From: Candidatus Tumulicola sp.
GTDB lineage: Bacteria; Vulcanimicrobiota; Vulcanimicrobiia; Eremiobacterales; Eremiobacteraceae
DNA: 64,000 nt
Reading direction: 5' to 3'
Assembly: GCA_035601835.1 (NCBI GenBank)
Contig: DATNNM010000011.1
Span: 248,001-312,000 of the forward strand
Position 1 is the stretch's first letter. Every line of letters starts with the position of its first letter. The notes beneath the pieces are model-generated. The model was not told the origin of the DNA, did not search any database, and saw nothing but the letters and a program-made list of their open reading frames with translations. Position numbers and translations under genes: made by a program. Positions 32,306 through 40,067 of this stretch are shown here, in pieces.

Positions 32306-32869
32306 TCACTCTAGGAGTTCAAACATTAGAATGTCTGCACCGTTGACTATTATACCACGAGTCCGGTCGTGGGGCTCCGAGAAAGAACCATGCTCGTCGA
32401 GCGTCCATACCTCTTCGAGGTAGATTTGCTCAGGTGCTGGATATGATGAAGCGAATGACTTGAAGCCGTATTTCCCTGCGAGCTTCTCCCCGTTACGCAG
32501 ATGCAGGATCACCCAGCGTGTATTCAGCCGGAGGACGTAGTCCCATGGCTTAGCGTAAGGATCGACGGTCGTAAACGGAAGCCACTCTCTGACTTTAAGA
32601 TATAGGAATGGCCAGCCGATTGGCAAGAGGAGTAGACTGATGTAGAGGGCAGGCACGAACCAAACCGGGTCTTTGGACATAAAGAATAGGACGGGACCGA
32701 CCACGGCATAGTTGAGCGCACTGAAGCCAATCGCTTCAGGCAACTGTTTGCTGAAATCACGCGGCTCAGTCGGCACAAGCAGCGAAAATACTTGCATTGA
32801 CACGAAACCGGGCACGAAGAACGCTAGGAAGATTACGATTGAAACCGTGTTCCATATTCCTGAGGGCAT
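32306..32869 (-). CDS. DUF6338-like membrane protein
   Basis: 187 aa. N-terminal helix SIVIFLAFFVPGFVSMQVFS with a VPGF motif, two further hydrophobic segments (YAVVGPVLFFMS, PALYISLLLLPIGWPFLYL), then a soluble C-terminal domain (WVILHLRNGEKLAGKYGFKS; EQIYLEEVWTLDEHG). The arrangement resembles DUF6338 proteins. Same strand as the 66-aa gene; role unknown. Confidence 0.65.
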   Translation of the reverse strand: MPSGIWNTVSIVIFLAFFVPGFVSMQVFSLLVPTEPRDFSKQLPEAIGFSALNYAVVGPVLFFMSKDPVWFVPALYISLLLLPIGWPFLYLKVREWLPFTTVDPYAKPWDYVLRLNTRWVILHLRNGEKLAGKYGFKSFASSYPAPEQIYLEEVWTLDEHGSFSEPHDRTRGIIVNGADILMFELLE

Positions 32870-32955
32870 AGCGCCTCCAATCCTTTACTCATCGAATTAT
32901 ACTCTCAGCGCAGCGTCGCTGATACACCGGCCTTCGGAATCCGGGGCCTGGTGCG

Positions 32956-32969
32956 CGGGCGAAAGCCCG
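32956..32969. other. GNRA-tetraloop hairpin upstream of the excisionase
   Basis: CGGGC-GAAA-GCCCG in a GC-rich patch before the xis-like gene. Together with the neighbouring GGCC-rich stretch it could be a structured leader or a terminator. Confidence 0.35.
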
Positions 32970-33002
32970 AGAAACCCAAAATCCAATTGAGACTAGAACA
33001 GA

Positions 33003-33215
33003 ATGCTTTACCCAAGATCGCTAGAAACCCACTATCAGGGCATCGACCTACTTTCAGAGGGCCTCGTTACCGTGAAGCAGGCCGCAGAGCACTTGCAGTT
33101 GGGTGAGTCCACACTTTACAAACTAATGGAGGCGGGCAAGTTGCCTTTCTGCAAACTAGGCAAGTCGCGTCGCATTCCCAGGGTCGCGCTTCGGATTTAC
33201 GCCGAAAAGGGATAA
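33003..33215 (+). CDS. Excisionase-type helix-turn-helix protein
   Basis: 70 aa. GLVTVKQAAEHLQLGESTLY, then LPFCKLGKSRRIPR: the MerR-like excisionase fold (HTH_17) that binds DNA arms and steers recombination direction. It ends 6 nt before the integrase gene. Confidence 0.85.
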   Translation: MLYPRSLETHYQGIDLLSEGLVTVKQAAEHLQLGESTLYKLMEAGKLPFCKLGKSRRIPRVALRIYAEKG

Positions 33216-33221
33216 GACTCA

Positions 33222-34352
33222 ATGAAAGCACCACGTGGCAAAGGCGAGGGTGGCGTACATTTTAGTAGGAGCAAGGGCCTTTGGGTCGGCTCGATTGCAA
33301 TAGCGCTCGACGAAAACGGTCGAGCAAAACGCCGCTACGTCTACGCGAAGCGCAAGGAAGACCTGCTCGACAAACTCGACTCACTCAAGGCGGACAAAAA
33401 GGACGGCAAGTTGGTAAAGAGCGAGAAGATTAGAGTTGCCAAGTATCTCGAACGCTGGCTCGAAGATGTTGTTCGCCCGGGTCTAACCGTCGGGAGCTAC
33501 AAAGACTACAATAGCGTACTTCGAAACCACGTCATTCCAAATCTCGGCGGCTACAGACTCAGAGACCTGGAACCGTTGCACATTCAAAACTTGTACGCAA
33601 ACCTAGAGCGGAAGGGCAATTCGGCCCGCAACCGTCAGAAGGTTCATATCATCCTATCTGGAGCGCTCAAGCAGGCTTTGGCTTGGAACATGATTGCGGT
33701 AAACCCGTGCAAGGCTGTGAAACCGCCCAAGGTCGAGCGAAAAGAGATGCACGTCCTGGACGAGAGCCAATCCGAGCAACTCTTAAAGGCCGCGAAAGGC
33801 GACCGACTCTACGCTCTTTATGTCTTGGCAATCACAACAGGTCTAAGGCAGGGCGAACTCCTCGGCCTGAAGTGGAAAGACTTGAAATTGAAGGATGAGC
33901 AACCAACTCTGACTGTCTGCAGGACACTAGACCCGATCGGTTTGGTTGCCAAGGACACGAAAACCCCGTGGAGTCGGCGAACCATCGACCTGAATACCCT
34001 TGCTGCCTCAGCCCTGCGCGATCACCAAAAGAACATGCTCGCCGGGGGAAACAGAGCGTCCGAATGGGTCTTTTCAAACACAGAAGGCAACCCATACTTC
34101 CGAGGGAACCTCGTGCGCCAGCAATTTGAGCCAATGCTCACCAAGGCAGAGCTGCCCCGGATTCGCTTTCACGATCTGAGACATACTGCGGCCTCACTCA
34201 TGATAGCGAAAGGCGTTAATATCAAGGTCGTCTCGGCCATTCTCGGTCACAAGGACGTGGTTATCACGCTCGACCGCTATGGTCACATCTTACCCTCGAT
34301 GCAGCGGCAAGCCGTGGACGCAATGGATAGTCTCTTCTCCAAGTTGGCGTAA
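33222..34352 (+). CDS. int: Tyrosine site-specific integrase
   Basis: 376 aa phage-type integrase. N-terminal arm-binding part, SAM-like core-binding domain (AKYLERWLEDVVRPGLTVGS), then the catalytic domain: Arg209 in TGLRQGELLGLKW, H317-x-x-R320 in HDLRHTAAS, His343 in LGHKDV and the nucleophile Tyr353 in LDRYGH. All catalytic residues are present. It should have inserted the element at the ATGAAAGAACT core in the ligase gene. Confidence 0.95.
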   Translation: MKAPRGKGEGGVHFSRSKGLWVGSIAIALDENGRAKRRYVYAKRKEDLLDKLDSLKADKKDGKLVKSEKIRVAKYLERWLEDVVRPGLTVGSYKDYNSVLRNHVIPNLGGYRLRDLEPLHIQNLYANLERKGNSARNRQKVHIILSGALKQALAWNMIAVNPCKAVKPPKVERKEMHVLDESQSEQLLKAAKGDRLYALYVLAITTGLRQGELLGLKWKDLKLKDEQPTLTVCRTLDPIGLVAKDTKTPWSRRTIDLNTLAASALRDHQKNMLAGGNRASEWVFSNTEGNPYFRGNLVRQQFEPMLTKAELPRIRFHDLRHTAASLMIAKGVNIKVVSAILGHKDVVITLDRYGHILPSMQRQAVDAMDSLFSKLA

Positions 34353-34358
34353 CAGCAA

Positions 34359-35003
34359 GTGCCTCACGCCAACTTTAGTATCAAGGTAATCCCTACCGGA
34401 GCCTGGTGGTTTCTCCTGGCGCTTGTCGGGGGTTTCTCGTGGCTACTGTACCAACACAGAAGCGATCCGGACATCTTCACTGCGACTGGCACCTGGATGG
34501 GGGCGCTAGCCGTTGTTTTCGCGCTATCGGTCGCTTACTTTCAACTGAGGGACTTTCGACGGTCGGTTGAGTTTGATGCTCTCTCTCGTCTGATGGAACC
34601 ATTCACGAGGAAAGAATACATGGAAGCGACGAGGCACCTCAACTCGATGTACCCGGTTTTGCACAGTCAAATGAAAGTGGCTGACTTCGACAAGACCAAC
34701 GAAGCCGCCAGAATCATCCTGAACGAGTTTGAGCGAATAGGACAAGCAATTAATTTCGGATTGGTGAGCAAAGACATCATGCTTGAAAGCGTTGTCTATG
34801 ATGTTCTCGTGGGGTGGTCAAAGTTGAAGCCCTTCGTCGAGTTGCAACAGAAACAGGGTGCTTCCTATTGGCGCAACGCTGTTGATTTGCATAGTATGGC
34901 CGAGGAATATCGCAAGAGACACAACTTGGAAGAGCCGCACACCATGAGGCCTGAGGACGTCGTAGAGATAGCCAAGAAAACCGAAAAGGAGGTCCCCACT
35001 TAG
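34359..35003 (+). CDS. DUF4760-like membrane protein
   Basis: 214 aa, GTG start, 6 nt after int. Two N-terminal helices (WWFLLALVGGFSWLLY and TWMGALAVVFALSVAYFQL), then a helical cytosolic domain with FERIGQAINFGLVSKDIMLE, like DUF4760. Last element gene before the right junction; likely cargo. Confidence 0.65.
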   Translation: MPHANFSIKVIPTGAWWFLLALVGGFSWLLYQHRSDPDIFTATGTWMGALAVVFALSVAYFQLRDFRRSVEFDALSRLMEPFTRKEYMEATRHLNSMYPVLHSQMKVADFDKTNEAARIILNEFERIGQAINFGLVSKDIMLESVVYDVLVGWSKLKPFVELQQKQGASYWRNAVDLHSMAEEYRKRHNLEEPHTMRPEDVVEIAKKTEKEVPT

Positions 35004-35013
35004 GTCCCCACAT
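34993..35013. repeat. Direct repeats near attR (possible integrase arm sites)
   Basis: TCCCCACTT (34993-35001) and TCCCCACAT (35005-35013). TCCCCACTT also occurs near attL at 20791-20799. Repeats shared by both ends are expected for integrase arm sites. Confidence 0.5.
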
Positions 35014-35130
35014 AGCGGTGGTCAATGCGGCAAAATGAGAGAACACTGGAGAAACAGGAAATCGTCGCAATGGCTCGTCCGTAAAGGGCTGTAGAGAATG
35101 AGAGAGATTGCGAGAACTCGTCCTGACAAA

Positions 35131-35184
35131 ATGAAAGAACTACGCATCCGCGATCTGCGCAGTCAGGCGAGGCTGACAAAATAG
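35131..35184 (+). pseudogene. Displaced native 3' end of the ligase gene, with attR
   Basis: Encodes MKELRIRDLRSQARLTK and a stop, in the same register as the ligase C-terminus at 20687-20740 (MKELRIRDLRGHAKGVK). The first 11 bases are identical to attL; after that only the protein sequence is conserved, with different third codon positions. The next gene starts one base after this stop, so the ligase and the 35186 gene were once an operon. Confidence 0.8.
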
Positions 35185-35185
35185 G

Positions 35186-35608
35186 ATGCGAAGTCAACGA
35201 GTTTGGTTGATCGTTGTGTTAGCGGTTCTAGGGATCGTTTATTCCGTGATTGCAACGCGGTATTATGCTGCGAATGAGCTCTCAGTCACGCTGTTCATGG
35301 GAAACTCCATGTTTCTTCGATTTCTCCTTGGACCATTTTGGTTCGCCGTAGAGCTTGCCCCAATCACCGTTGTCGTAGCGCTGCTTCGCGTTAACGTCGT
35401 CTACGCCGCGATGACGGTATTGTTCTACGAAGTCATCATGAATGTCGTGCTGTCGACATATTTCCCATGGAATTGGGGCGGTTTCGTCGCCGCCGTCATA
35501 AACATGCCGTGGAACTTCAGCTTTCAGATTCCAGTGTACGGGTTGACGTGGCTCATCTTCGTGTACGCTTGGGACTTGACGCGAAAGTCTCGAGCGAAGG
35601 ACACGTAA
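35186..35608 (+). CDS. Four-helix membrane protein
   Basis: 140 aa, four predicted helices (VWLIVVLAVLGIVYSVIA; FLLGPFWFAVELAPITVVVA; VVYAAMTVLFYEVIMNVVLS; VYGLTWLIFVYAWDL). No family recognised. It was probably downstream of the ligase gene in one operon before the element inserted. The next gene starts 3 nt later. Confidence 0.7.
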   Translation: MRSQRVWLIVVLAVLGIVYSVIATRYYAANELSVTLFMGNSMFLRFLLGPFWFAVELAPITVVVALLRVNVVYAAMTVLFYEVIMNVVLSTYFPWNWGGFVAAVINMPWNFSFQIPVYGLTWLIFVYAWDLTRKSRAKDT

Positions 35609-35611
35609 GCA

Positions 35612-36439
35612 GTGCCGATCGAGTTCGCGCGTCGCGGTCATGGGCCCGTGATGTACGTGCATCCGGGAGGCCCCGGGCTGAGTTCGGCCGAGTTCGGCGA
35701 CGATTTCGCCGGGCTCGAACACATCTTTGAGCTCGTCCTCATCGATCCGCGCGGGACCGGCAGGAGCGGCACGCCTCCGGACCCGCGCGCCTACTCCCTC
35801 GACGACTACGTGGCCGACCTCACGCAGATCATCCCGGCGGGCGTTCCGCCGGTCATGCTGCTCGGATTCTCACACGGGGGTCTTGTCGCGCAGCAGTTCG
35901 CCGCGCATTTCGGCCGCCGGATCAGCGCGCTCGTTCTGGCGAGCACCGCAGCGCGTTTCTCCAACGAGACCATCAGCGCCATGGACAAGCACATCGAGTC
36001 CAAGCGCGGTGAAGCGTGGTTCGATAGCGCCATGGCCGCGCTGAAACGCGAGCAGGCCGGCGATTTTCAAGACGCAGCCGAGCTGGGGACGCTGCTCGCG
36101 CAAGAAATGCCGCTGTACTTCCACTCGTTCGATGCTCGAGCCCAAGCGTATACGGAGAAGCTTCGCGAACACGGCTGCAATCCAAACGCGCTTCGTTACT
36201 TCAACGAGGTTGAATTCCGCAAGATCGATCTGCGGCCGGAGCTTGCGCGCATCACCACCAGGACGCTCATCATCGCCGGCGATAGCGATTTCATCTGTCC
36301 GCCGGAAGCCACACGAGAACTGCATGAGAGCATCAAAGGATCGGAAGTGGTGACCATCCCGGAAGCGGGGCACATGACGTTCGTCGAGCAGCCGGAGGCG
36401 TTCGCCGCCGCGTGCGCGCGCCTGCAGCTGCACGGATAA
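35612..36439 (+). CDS. Alpha/beta hydrolase (proline iminopeptidase-like)
   Basis: 275 aa. HPGGPG oxyanion motif near residue 17, nucleophile serine in GFSHGG near 87, acid in GDSDFICPP and catalytic His in AGHMTF. The DPRGTGRSG box and the HPGGPG motif place it near proline iminopeptidases and related S33 hydrolases. Substrate unknown. GTG start. Confidence 0.88.
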   Translation: MPIEFARRGHGPVMYVHPGGPGLSSAEFGDDFAGLEHIFELVLIDPRGTGRSGTPPDPRAYSLDDYVADLTQIIPAGVPPVMLLGFSHGGLVAQQFAAHFGRRISALVLASTAARFSNETISAMDKHIESKRGEAWFDSAMAALKREQAGDFQDAAELGTLLAQEMPLYFHSFDARAQAYTEKLREHGCNPNALRYFNEVEFRKIDLRPELARITTRTLIIAGDSDFICPPEATRELHESIKGSEVVTIPEAGHMTFVEQPEAFAAACARLQLHG

Positions 36440-36473
36440 TCCAAGAGCACCGCGAAGACGTAGCAACGATCAG

Positions 36474-37262
36474 ATGAAAAATCGGATATACCGACACCCG
36501 CTGGCCGTGCGGATCACGCACTGGGTGACCGCGCTTGCGCTCCTCGTGCTGACGATGAGCGGGTTGCAGATCTTCATGGCGCATCCCGCGCTCTATGCTT
36601 CCGATGCCTCGAACTTCACGCAACCGTTGCTCTCAATCTACGCGGATAACGATGCACGCGGCCAACCCGCGGGCCGTCTGCGGGTGGGCAGCAAGACGTT
36701 CACCACCACCCACGTGTTGGGGTGGACGGACGATGGGCAAGGCGGCGAGACGGATAGAGCGTTTCCGTCGTGGGCCACGATTCCGTTTTATCGCGACCTT
36801 GCCGACGGCAGGCGCTGGCACATCCTGTTCGCGTGGATTTTCGGACTGTGCGCCTTGGTGTACGCGTATTGGGCCTTGCGGCTCATCCCGAAGAAAAAAG
36901 ACATTTCGGACCTGCCCGGCGCGCTCAAACGCCATATCGTGCCGTGGCGCGTCAAGGCCGAACCTATCTATAATCCGCTGCAAAAAATCACCTACTTCGG
37001 CGTGGTCTTCGTGCTCGCTCCCCTTGCGATTCTTTCCGGGCTCGCGCTTTCGCCGTCGGTGGATGCGTGGGCGCCGTGGCTGCCCGCGCTGCTCGGCGGC
37101 AGGCAGTTCGCGCGTGTCTGGCACTTCGCCGCGATGTGGGGTTTGATCGGCTTCTTCGGACTCCACATCATGATGGTCTCGCTCACCGGCGTCTTCAATA
37201 ACGTATGGGCGATGATCACGGGCTGGTTCGTCGTCGGCAAGGCTGCGGAGAAAGCGAAATGA
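36474..37262 (+). CDS. Cytochrome b561-type membrane subunit
   Basis: 262 aa integral membrane protein. Starts RHPLAVRITHWVTALALLVL with a haem-ligand His, followed by three more helices containing RRWHILFAWIFGL and WHFAAMWGLIGFFGLHIMMV. It belongs to the group of b-type cytochromes that anchor periplasmic molybdenum enzymes or hydrogenases. Its stop overlaps the next gene (ATGA), so it is the likely electron partner of that molybdoenzyme. Confidence 0.87.
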   Translation: MKNRIYRHPLAVRITHWVTALALLVLTMSGLQIFMAHPALYASDASNFTQPLLSIYADNDARGQPAGRLRVGSKTFTTTHVLGWTDDGQGGETDRAFPSWATIPFYRDLADGRRWHILFAWIFGLCALVYAYWALRLIPKKKDISDLPGALKRHIVPWRVKAEPIYNPLQKITYFGVVFVLAPLAILSGLALSPSVDAWAPWLPALLGGRQFARVWHFAAMWGLIGFFGLHIMMVSLTGVFNNVWAMITGWFVVGKAAEKAK

Positions 37263-38011
37263 GCATGCAGCGCGCTCGCTTTCTGACCTTGCTGGCCGGC
37301 TCCGCCGCGTTGACCGGTTGTTCGAAGTGGGCGACGGATCTGACCGAAAACCCGGCGTTTCGTAAAATGCTCGAAGCGCCCGAGCGATTGGACCTTGCGC
37401 TGCTTGGTGCCGGGCAGCCGCTCGCGCGCGAGTATTCGGAAGCCGATATCGCGCCGATGTTCCGCCACAACGGCTTCGATCCGCCGATGTATCCCGAATA
37501 CGTGCGCTGGAGCAACCGCGCCTGGCGCGGCTACCGGTTGTTCGTCGGCGGCTTGGTGGACCAGCCGAAGTCCTACGATCTGCCCGCCTTGCGCACGAAG
37601 TTCGTGAAGCGCTCGCAGATCACGCGTCATGATTGCGTGGAAGGCTGGAGCGTCATCGGCAAGTGGGGCGGCGCCCTGTTGGCCGACGTGCTATCCGATT
37701 GCGCGCCCAAGCCCGAAGCGCGCTACGTCGTCTTCCATTGCATGGACGACGACGGCACCGGCGTCAAGTATTACGAATCGCTCGACATGCATCAGGCGGC
37801 GCACCCGCAAGCGCTGCTCGCGTACGACCTCAACGATCAGCCCGTGCCCCCGCTCAACGGCGCCCCGCTGCGCCTCAAAGTGCCGACGCAGCTGGGGTAC
37901 AAGAGCGCCAAGCATATCAACCGGATCGAACTCGTCGCTGGACTTGGCGGACCGAACGGCCGCGGAGGCTACTGGGAAGATCGAGGCTACGAGTGGTTCG
38001 CGGGGATATAA
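37259..38011 (+). CDS. Molybdopterin-dependent oxidoreductase (sulfite oxidase/YedY fold)
   Basis: 250 aa. N-terminal export signal RARFLTLLAGSAALTGC is lipobox-like with a weak Tat flavour. The Mo-coordinating cysteine is in TRHDCVEGWSVIGKWGG; the C-terminal half contains LKVPTQLGYKSAKHINRIEL and GGYWEDRGYEWF, typical of the SUOX/YedY-type fold. Acts outside the inner membrane. ATG overlaps the cytochrome b stop. Substrate unknown. Confidence 0.88.
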   Translation: MSMQRARFLTLLAGSAALTGCSKWATDLTENPAFRKMLEAPERLDLALLGAGQPLAREYSEADIAPMFRHNGFDPPMYPEYVRWSNRAWRGYRLFVGGLVDQPKSYDLPALRTKFVKRSQITRHDCVEGWSVIGKWGGALLADVLSDCAPKPEARYVVFHCMDDDGTGVKYYESLDMHQAAHPQALLAYDLNDQPVPPLNGAPLRLKVPTQLGYKSAKHINRIELVAGLGGPNGRGGYWEDRGYEWFAGI

Positions 38012-38042
38012 TCCGCTTGGCTCTAGGCTGCGTACTATCGGC

Positions 38043-38558
38043 ATGAGACAAATCGCTCTTATCCTTGCGGCCCTGGCCCTTAGCGCGTGCGCGTCGCAAG
38101 CCCGATCTGCACAGGCGATGGGGCCGGGCATAACGCTCCAACGAGTTTTGTCCGAATCAGACTGGCTCAACGGCCGGCCTGCGGCTGCCGACGTGCGCGG
38201 TAAAGTCGTGTTGCTCGATTTTTACACGTTTCTGTGCTACAACTGCAAGAACACCGAGCCCAACCTGCGGGCGCTATACAAACAGCACTCGCGCAACGAC
38301 CTCGTCATCTTGAGCGTGCATAGCCCTGAGACGGAATACGAGAAGGTGCGCAAGAACTTGATCGAGTCGTTTTCGGAACAGGGCGTCGTGTGGCCGGTAC
38401 TCGTGGACAACGATCGCAGCGTCTTCGATGCCTACGGCGTCACGGCATGGCCGACGCAGATGATCTTCGACCGCCACGGCCGGCTCGTGCAGACGGTCGT
38501 CGGAGATTCGCAAGACGCCACGGTCAATTCGGCGCTGAAGAACGCTCTGGGTCGTTAA
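38043..38558 (+). CDS. Thioredoxin-like lipoprotein
   Basis: 171 aa. Lipoprotein signal ending LALSACAS. TlpA/DipZ-like thioredoxin domain with active site CYNC in FYTFLCYNCKNTEPNLRALY, and the cis-Pro segment TAWPTQMIFD. Probably a periplasmic reductase supporting the adjacent molybdoenzyme or cytochrome maturation. Tail-to-tail 4-nt overlap with comEA. Confidence 0.85.
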   Translation: MRQIALILAALALSACASQARSAQAMGPGITLQRVLSESDWLNGRPAAADVRGKVVLLDFYTFLCYNCKNTEPNLRALYKQHSRNDLVILSVHSPETEYEKVRKNLIESFSEQGVVWPVLVDNDRSVFDAYGVTAWPTQMIFDRHGRLVQTVVGDSQDATVNSALKNALGR

Positions 38559-39247
38559 AGGTGCACGAAGGGTTGCATCTTATCAAATTTCGAGGGGCCG
38601 ATGCCGGGCACGTTTTGGAGATCGTCCACCGTTTGGAACGGTCCGTATTGCCGGCGATAGTCGACGATGCGCTCGGCCAAACTCGGCCCTACGCCCGGCA
38701 AAGCCACTAACTGATCGGCGGCGGCGGTGTTCACGTCAAGGGTCTGACCTTGCTGCAGCTTGTGGGCGCCGCCGCTCGAACCTCCGCCGCGCGACCGGCC
38801 GCGATGGTGCCGCCCGCTACCGGCTGCGGCCTGCGCTGCCGCCGCATCCGCGATGCCGAAGTCGGATAAAGCCTGACCCTTGCGCGGCACGCATACTTTC
38901 ATGGCGTCGGTCAGCGGCTCTGCCAAGTTGATGAGGTCGAGATCGGCCGCGCTCGTGGTCCCGCCGGCGGCTTTCACCGCATCCTCCACGCGCGCGCCGG
39001 CTTCGAGCCGGTATACGCCTGGCTTGGCGACGGCACCGCATATATAAACCGCGACCCCGCCGGGGGACGGTGATGGCGAAGCGCCGAGCGACGCGTCGAT
39101 TCCGTTGCTGAGTTGCGGTGGAACCGTTGCCAACGGCGCGAGTTGCGTTGCCGGCGGCGAGGGATGGGGCAACAGAAAGCCGGTGGCCAGAGCTGCGACC
39201 CCTGCTCCGACCGCCAGCCATCGCCTATCGAGAATGTGGCTCTTCAT
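38555..39247 (-). CDS. comEA: Competence protein ComEA
   Basis: 230 aa DNA receptor for transformation. Membrane anchor (residues 10-26), Pro/Ser linker, SLBB domain (about 65-122: VAVYICGAVAKPGVYRLEAG), a Gly/His/Arg-rich spacer, and a C-terminal helix-hairpin-helix domain (170-228) with LPGVGPSLAERI and VPGIGPSKFD. comEC lies 6 kb away on the other strand, so uptake of DNA is likely. Confidence 0.93.
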   Translation of the reverse strand: MKSHILDRRWLAVGAGVAALATGFLLPHPSPPATQLAPLATVPPQLSNGIDASLGASPSPSPGGVAVYICGAVAKPGVYRLEAGARVEDAVKAAGGTTSAADLDLINLAEPLTDAMKVCVPRKGQALSDFGIADAAAAQAAAGSGRHHRGRSRGGGSSGGAHKLQQGQTLDVNTAAADQLVALPGVGPSLAERIVDYRRQYGPFQTVDDLQNVPGIGPSKFDKMQPFVHL

Positions 39248-39305
39248 GCAACGTCATTCCCGCCTGGCATAGCAGGCGTCAAGGGCTTGTGCGCCGCCCC
39301 ATGGT

Positions 39306-39322
39306 ACGATATAGCGTATCGT
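39306..39322. promoter_or_regulatory. Inverted repeat just before a start codon
   Basis: ACGATATAGCGTATCGT: perfect arms ACGATA/TATCGT, one base before the ATG of the 39324 gene. A related palindrome ACGATATCGT sits in the 53.1-kb promoter ahead of a MarR gene. Confidence 0.5.
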
Positions 39323-39323
39323 T

Positions 39324-40067
39324 ATGACACAACAGATGAGCGACGCGATCAGAATCGTGCCGATGCGGCTGCCGGAGGCCGGCGCGCCGCCGACGGCTGC
39401 GCCGCAACTGACGTATCGCGGTGGTCCGATCATAAGCGCGGTGAGCGTTGCAATCGTGTACTGGGGCGATGCGTGGTCGACGCCCCCTCTTGGCGACACG
39501 CGCAGCGCGCTCGACGCTTTCTTCGACTACATCGTCGCCAGCCCGCTCATCGATCAATTGACCGAGTATGATACGCTGAGCACGATCATAGGGCCCGGCC
39601 GTCGCGCGGCCTCCACGATCGCCGCCGGCGCGCCGCCCGCCACCGTGACTGATGCCGACGTGCGCGCGGCGCTCGCCGCGCAGATCCTGTCGGGCGCCGT
39701 GCCGAAGCCCGACGTCGATGCGCTCTATTTCATCTACCTGCCGCCGAACGCGAGCGTCACCAATTTCGGCAGCGCGTCATGTCAAAGCTTCTGCGGGTAC
39801 CACGACGTCATCGCTCCCGCGACATATTACGCGGTCATGCCGTATCCGAATTGTTCCGGCTGCAACGCCGGCTTCACCGAGCTCGAAGCATTGACGATCG
39901 TCTCGTCGCATGAGCTGTGCGAAGCCATCACCGACCCGGTGCCCGGCAGCGGCTGGTACGACGACGCCAACGGCGAGATCGGCGACATCTGCGCATGGAA
40001 GGTCAAGACGTTAGGCGGCTATCAGGTGCAACAAGAGTGGTCCAACGCGGCCAACGCGTGCGTATGA
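39324..40067 (+). CDS. Metalloprotease-like protein with SSHELCEAITDP motif
   Basis: 247 aa. The motif SSHELCEAITDPVPGSGWYD followed by EIGDIC suggests a zinc site of HExxxE style. An N-terminal block VSVAIVYWGDAW and Cys-rich CGYHDV and CSGCNAG segments are present. No clear signal peptide. The family is widespread but uncharacterised, loosely like EXORDIUM/phosphate-induced proteins. Its stop overlaps the leuS start (ATGA). Confidence 0.7.
   Translation: MTQQMSDAIRIVPMRLPEAGAPPTAAPQLTYRGGPIISAVSVAIVYWGDAWSTPPLGDTRSALDAFFDYIVASPLIDQLTEYDTLSTIIGPGRRAASTIAAGAPPATVTDADVRAALAAQILSGAVPKPDVDALYFIYLPPNASVTNFGSASCQSFCGYHDVIAPATYYAVMPYPNCSGCNAGFTELEALTIVSSHELCEAITDPVPGSGWYDDANGEIGDICAWKVKTLGGYQVQQEWSNAANACV

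Larger units (their letters stand above)
20687..35141. mobile_element. Integrated mobile element (about 14.5 kb) in the 3' end of the ligase gene
   Basis: Bounded by the direct repeat ATGAAAGAACT (20687-20697 and 35131-35141). Both copies continue with codons for LRIRDLR, but with different third positions. Inside: tyrosine integrase and excisionase near the right end, a serine recombinase, RecA-like replication ATPase with a repeat-rich origin candidate, HNH nuclease, HTH proteins, bS21, and many small ORFs. GC is visibly lower than in the flanks. No capsid, portal or terminase gene is seen, so an integrative plasmid or phage satellite is more likely than a full prophage. Confidence 0.85.

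Noticed and set aside
20687-35141. Complete prophage
   Set aside because: No capsid, portal, terminase, tail or lysis genes could be recognised; only integration, replication and small cargo genes.
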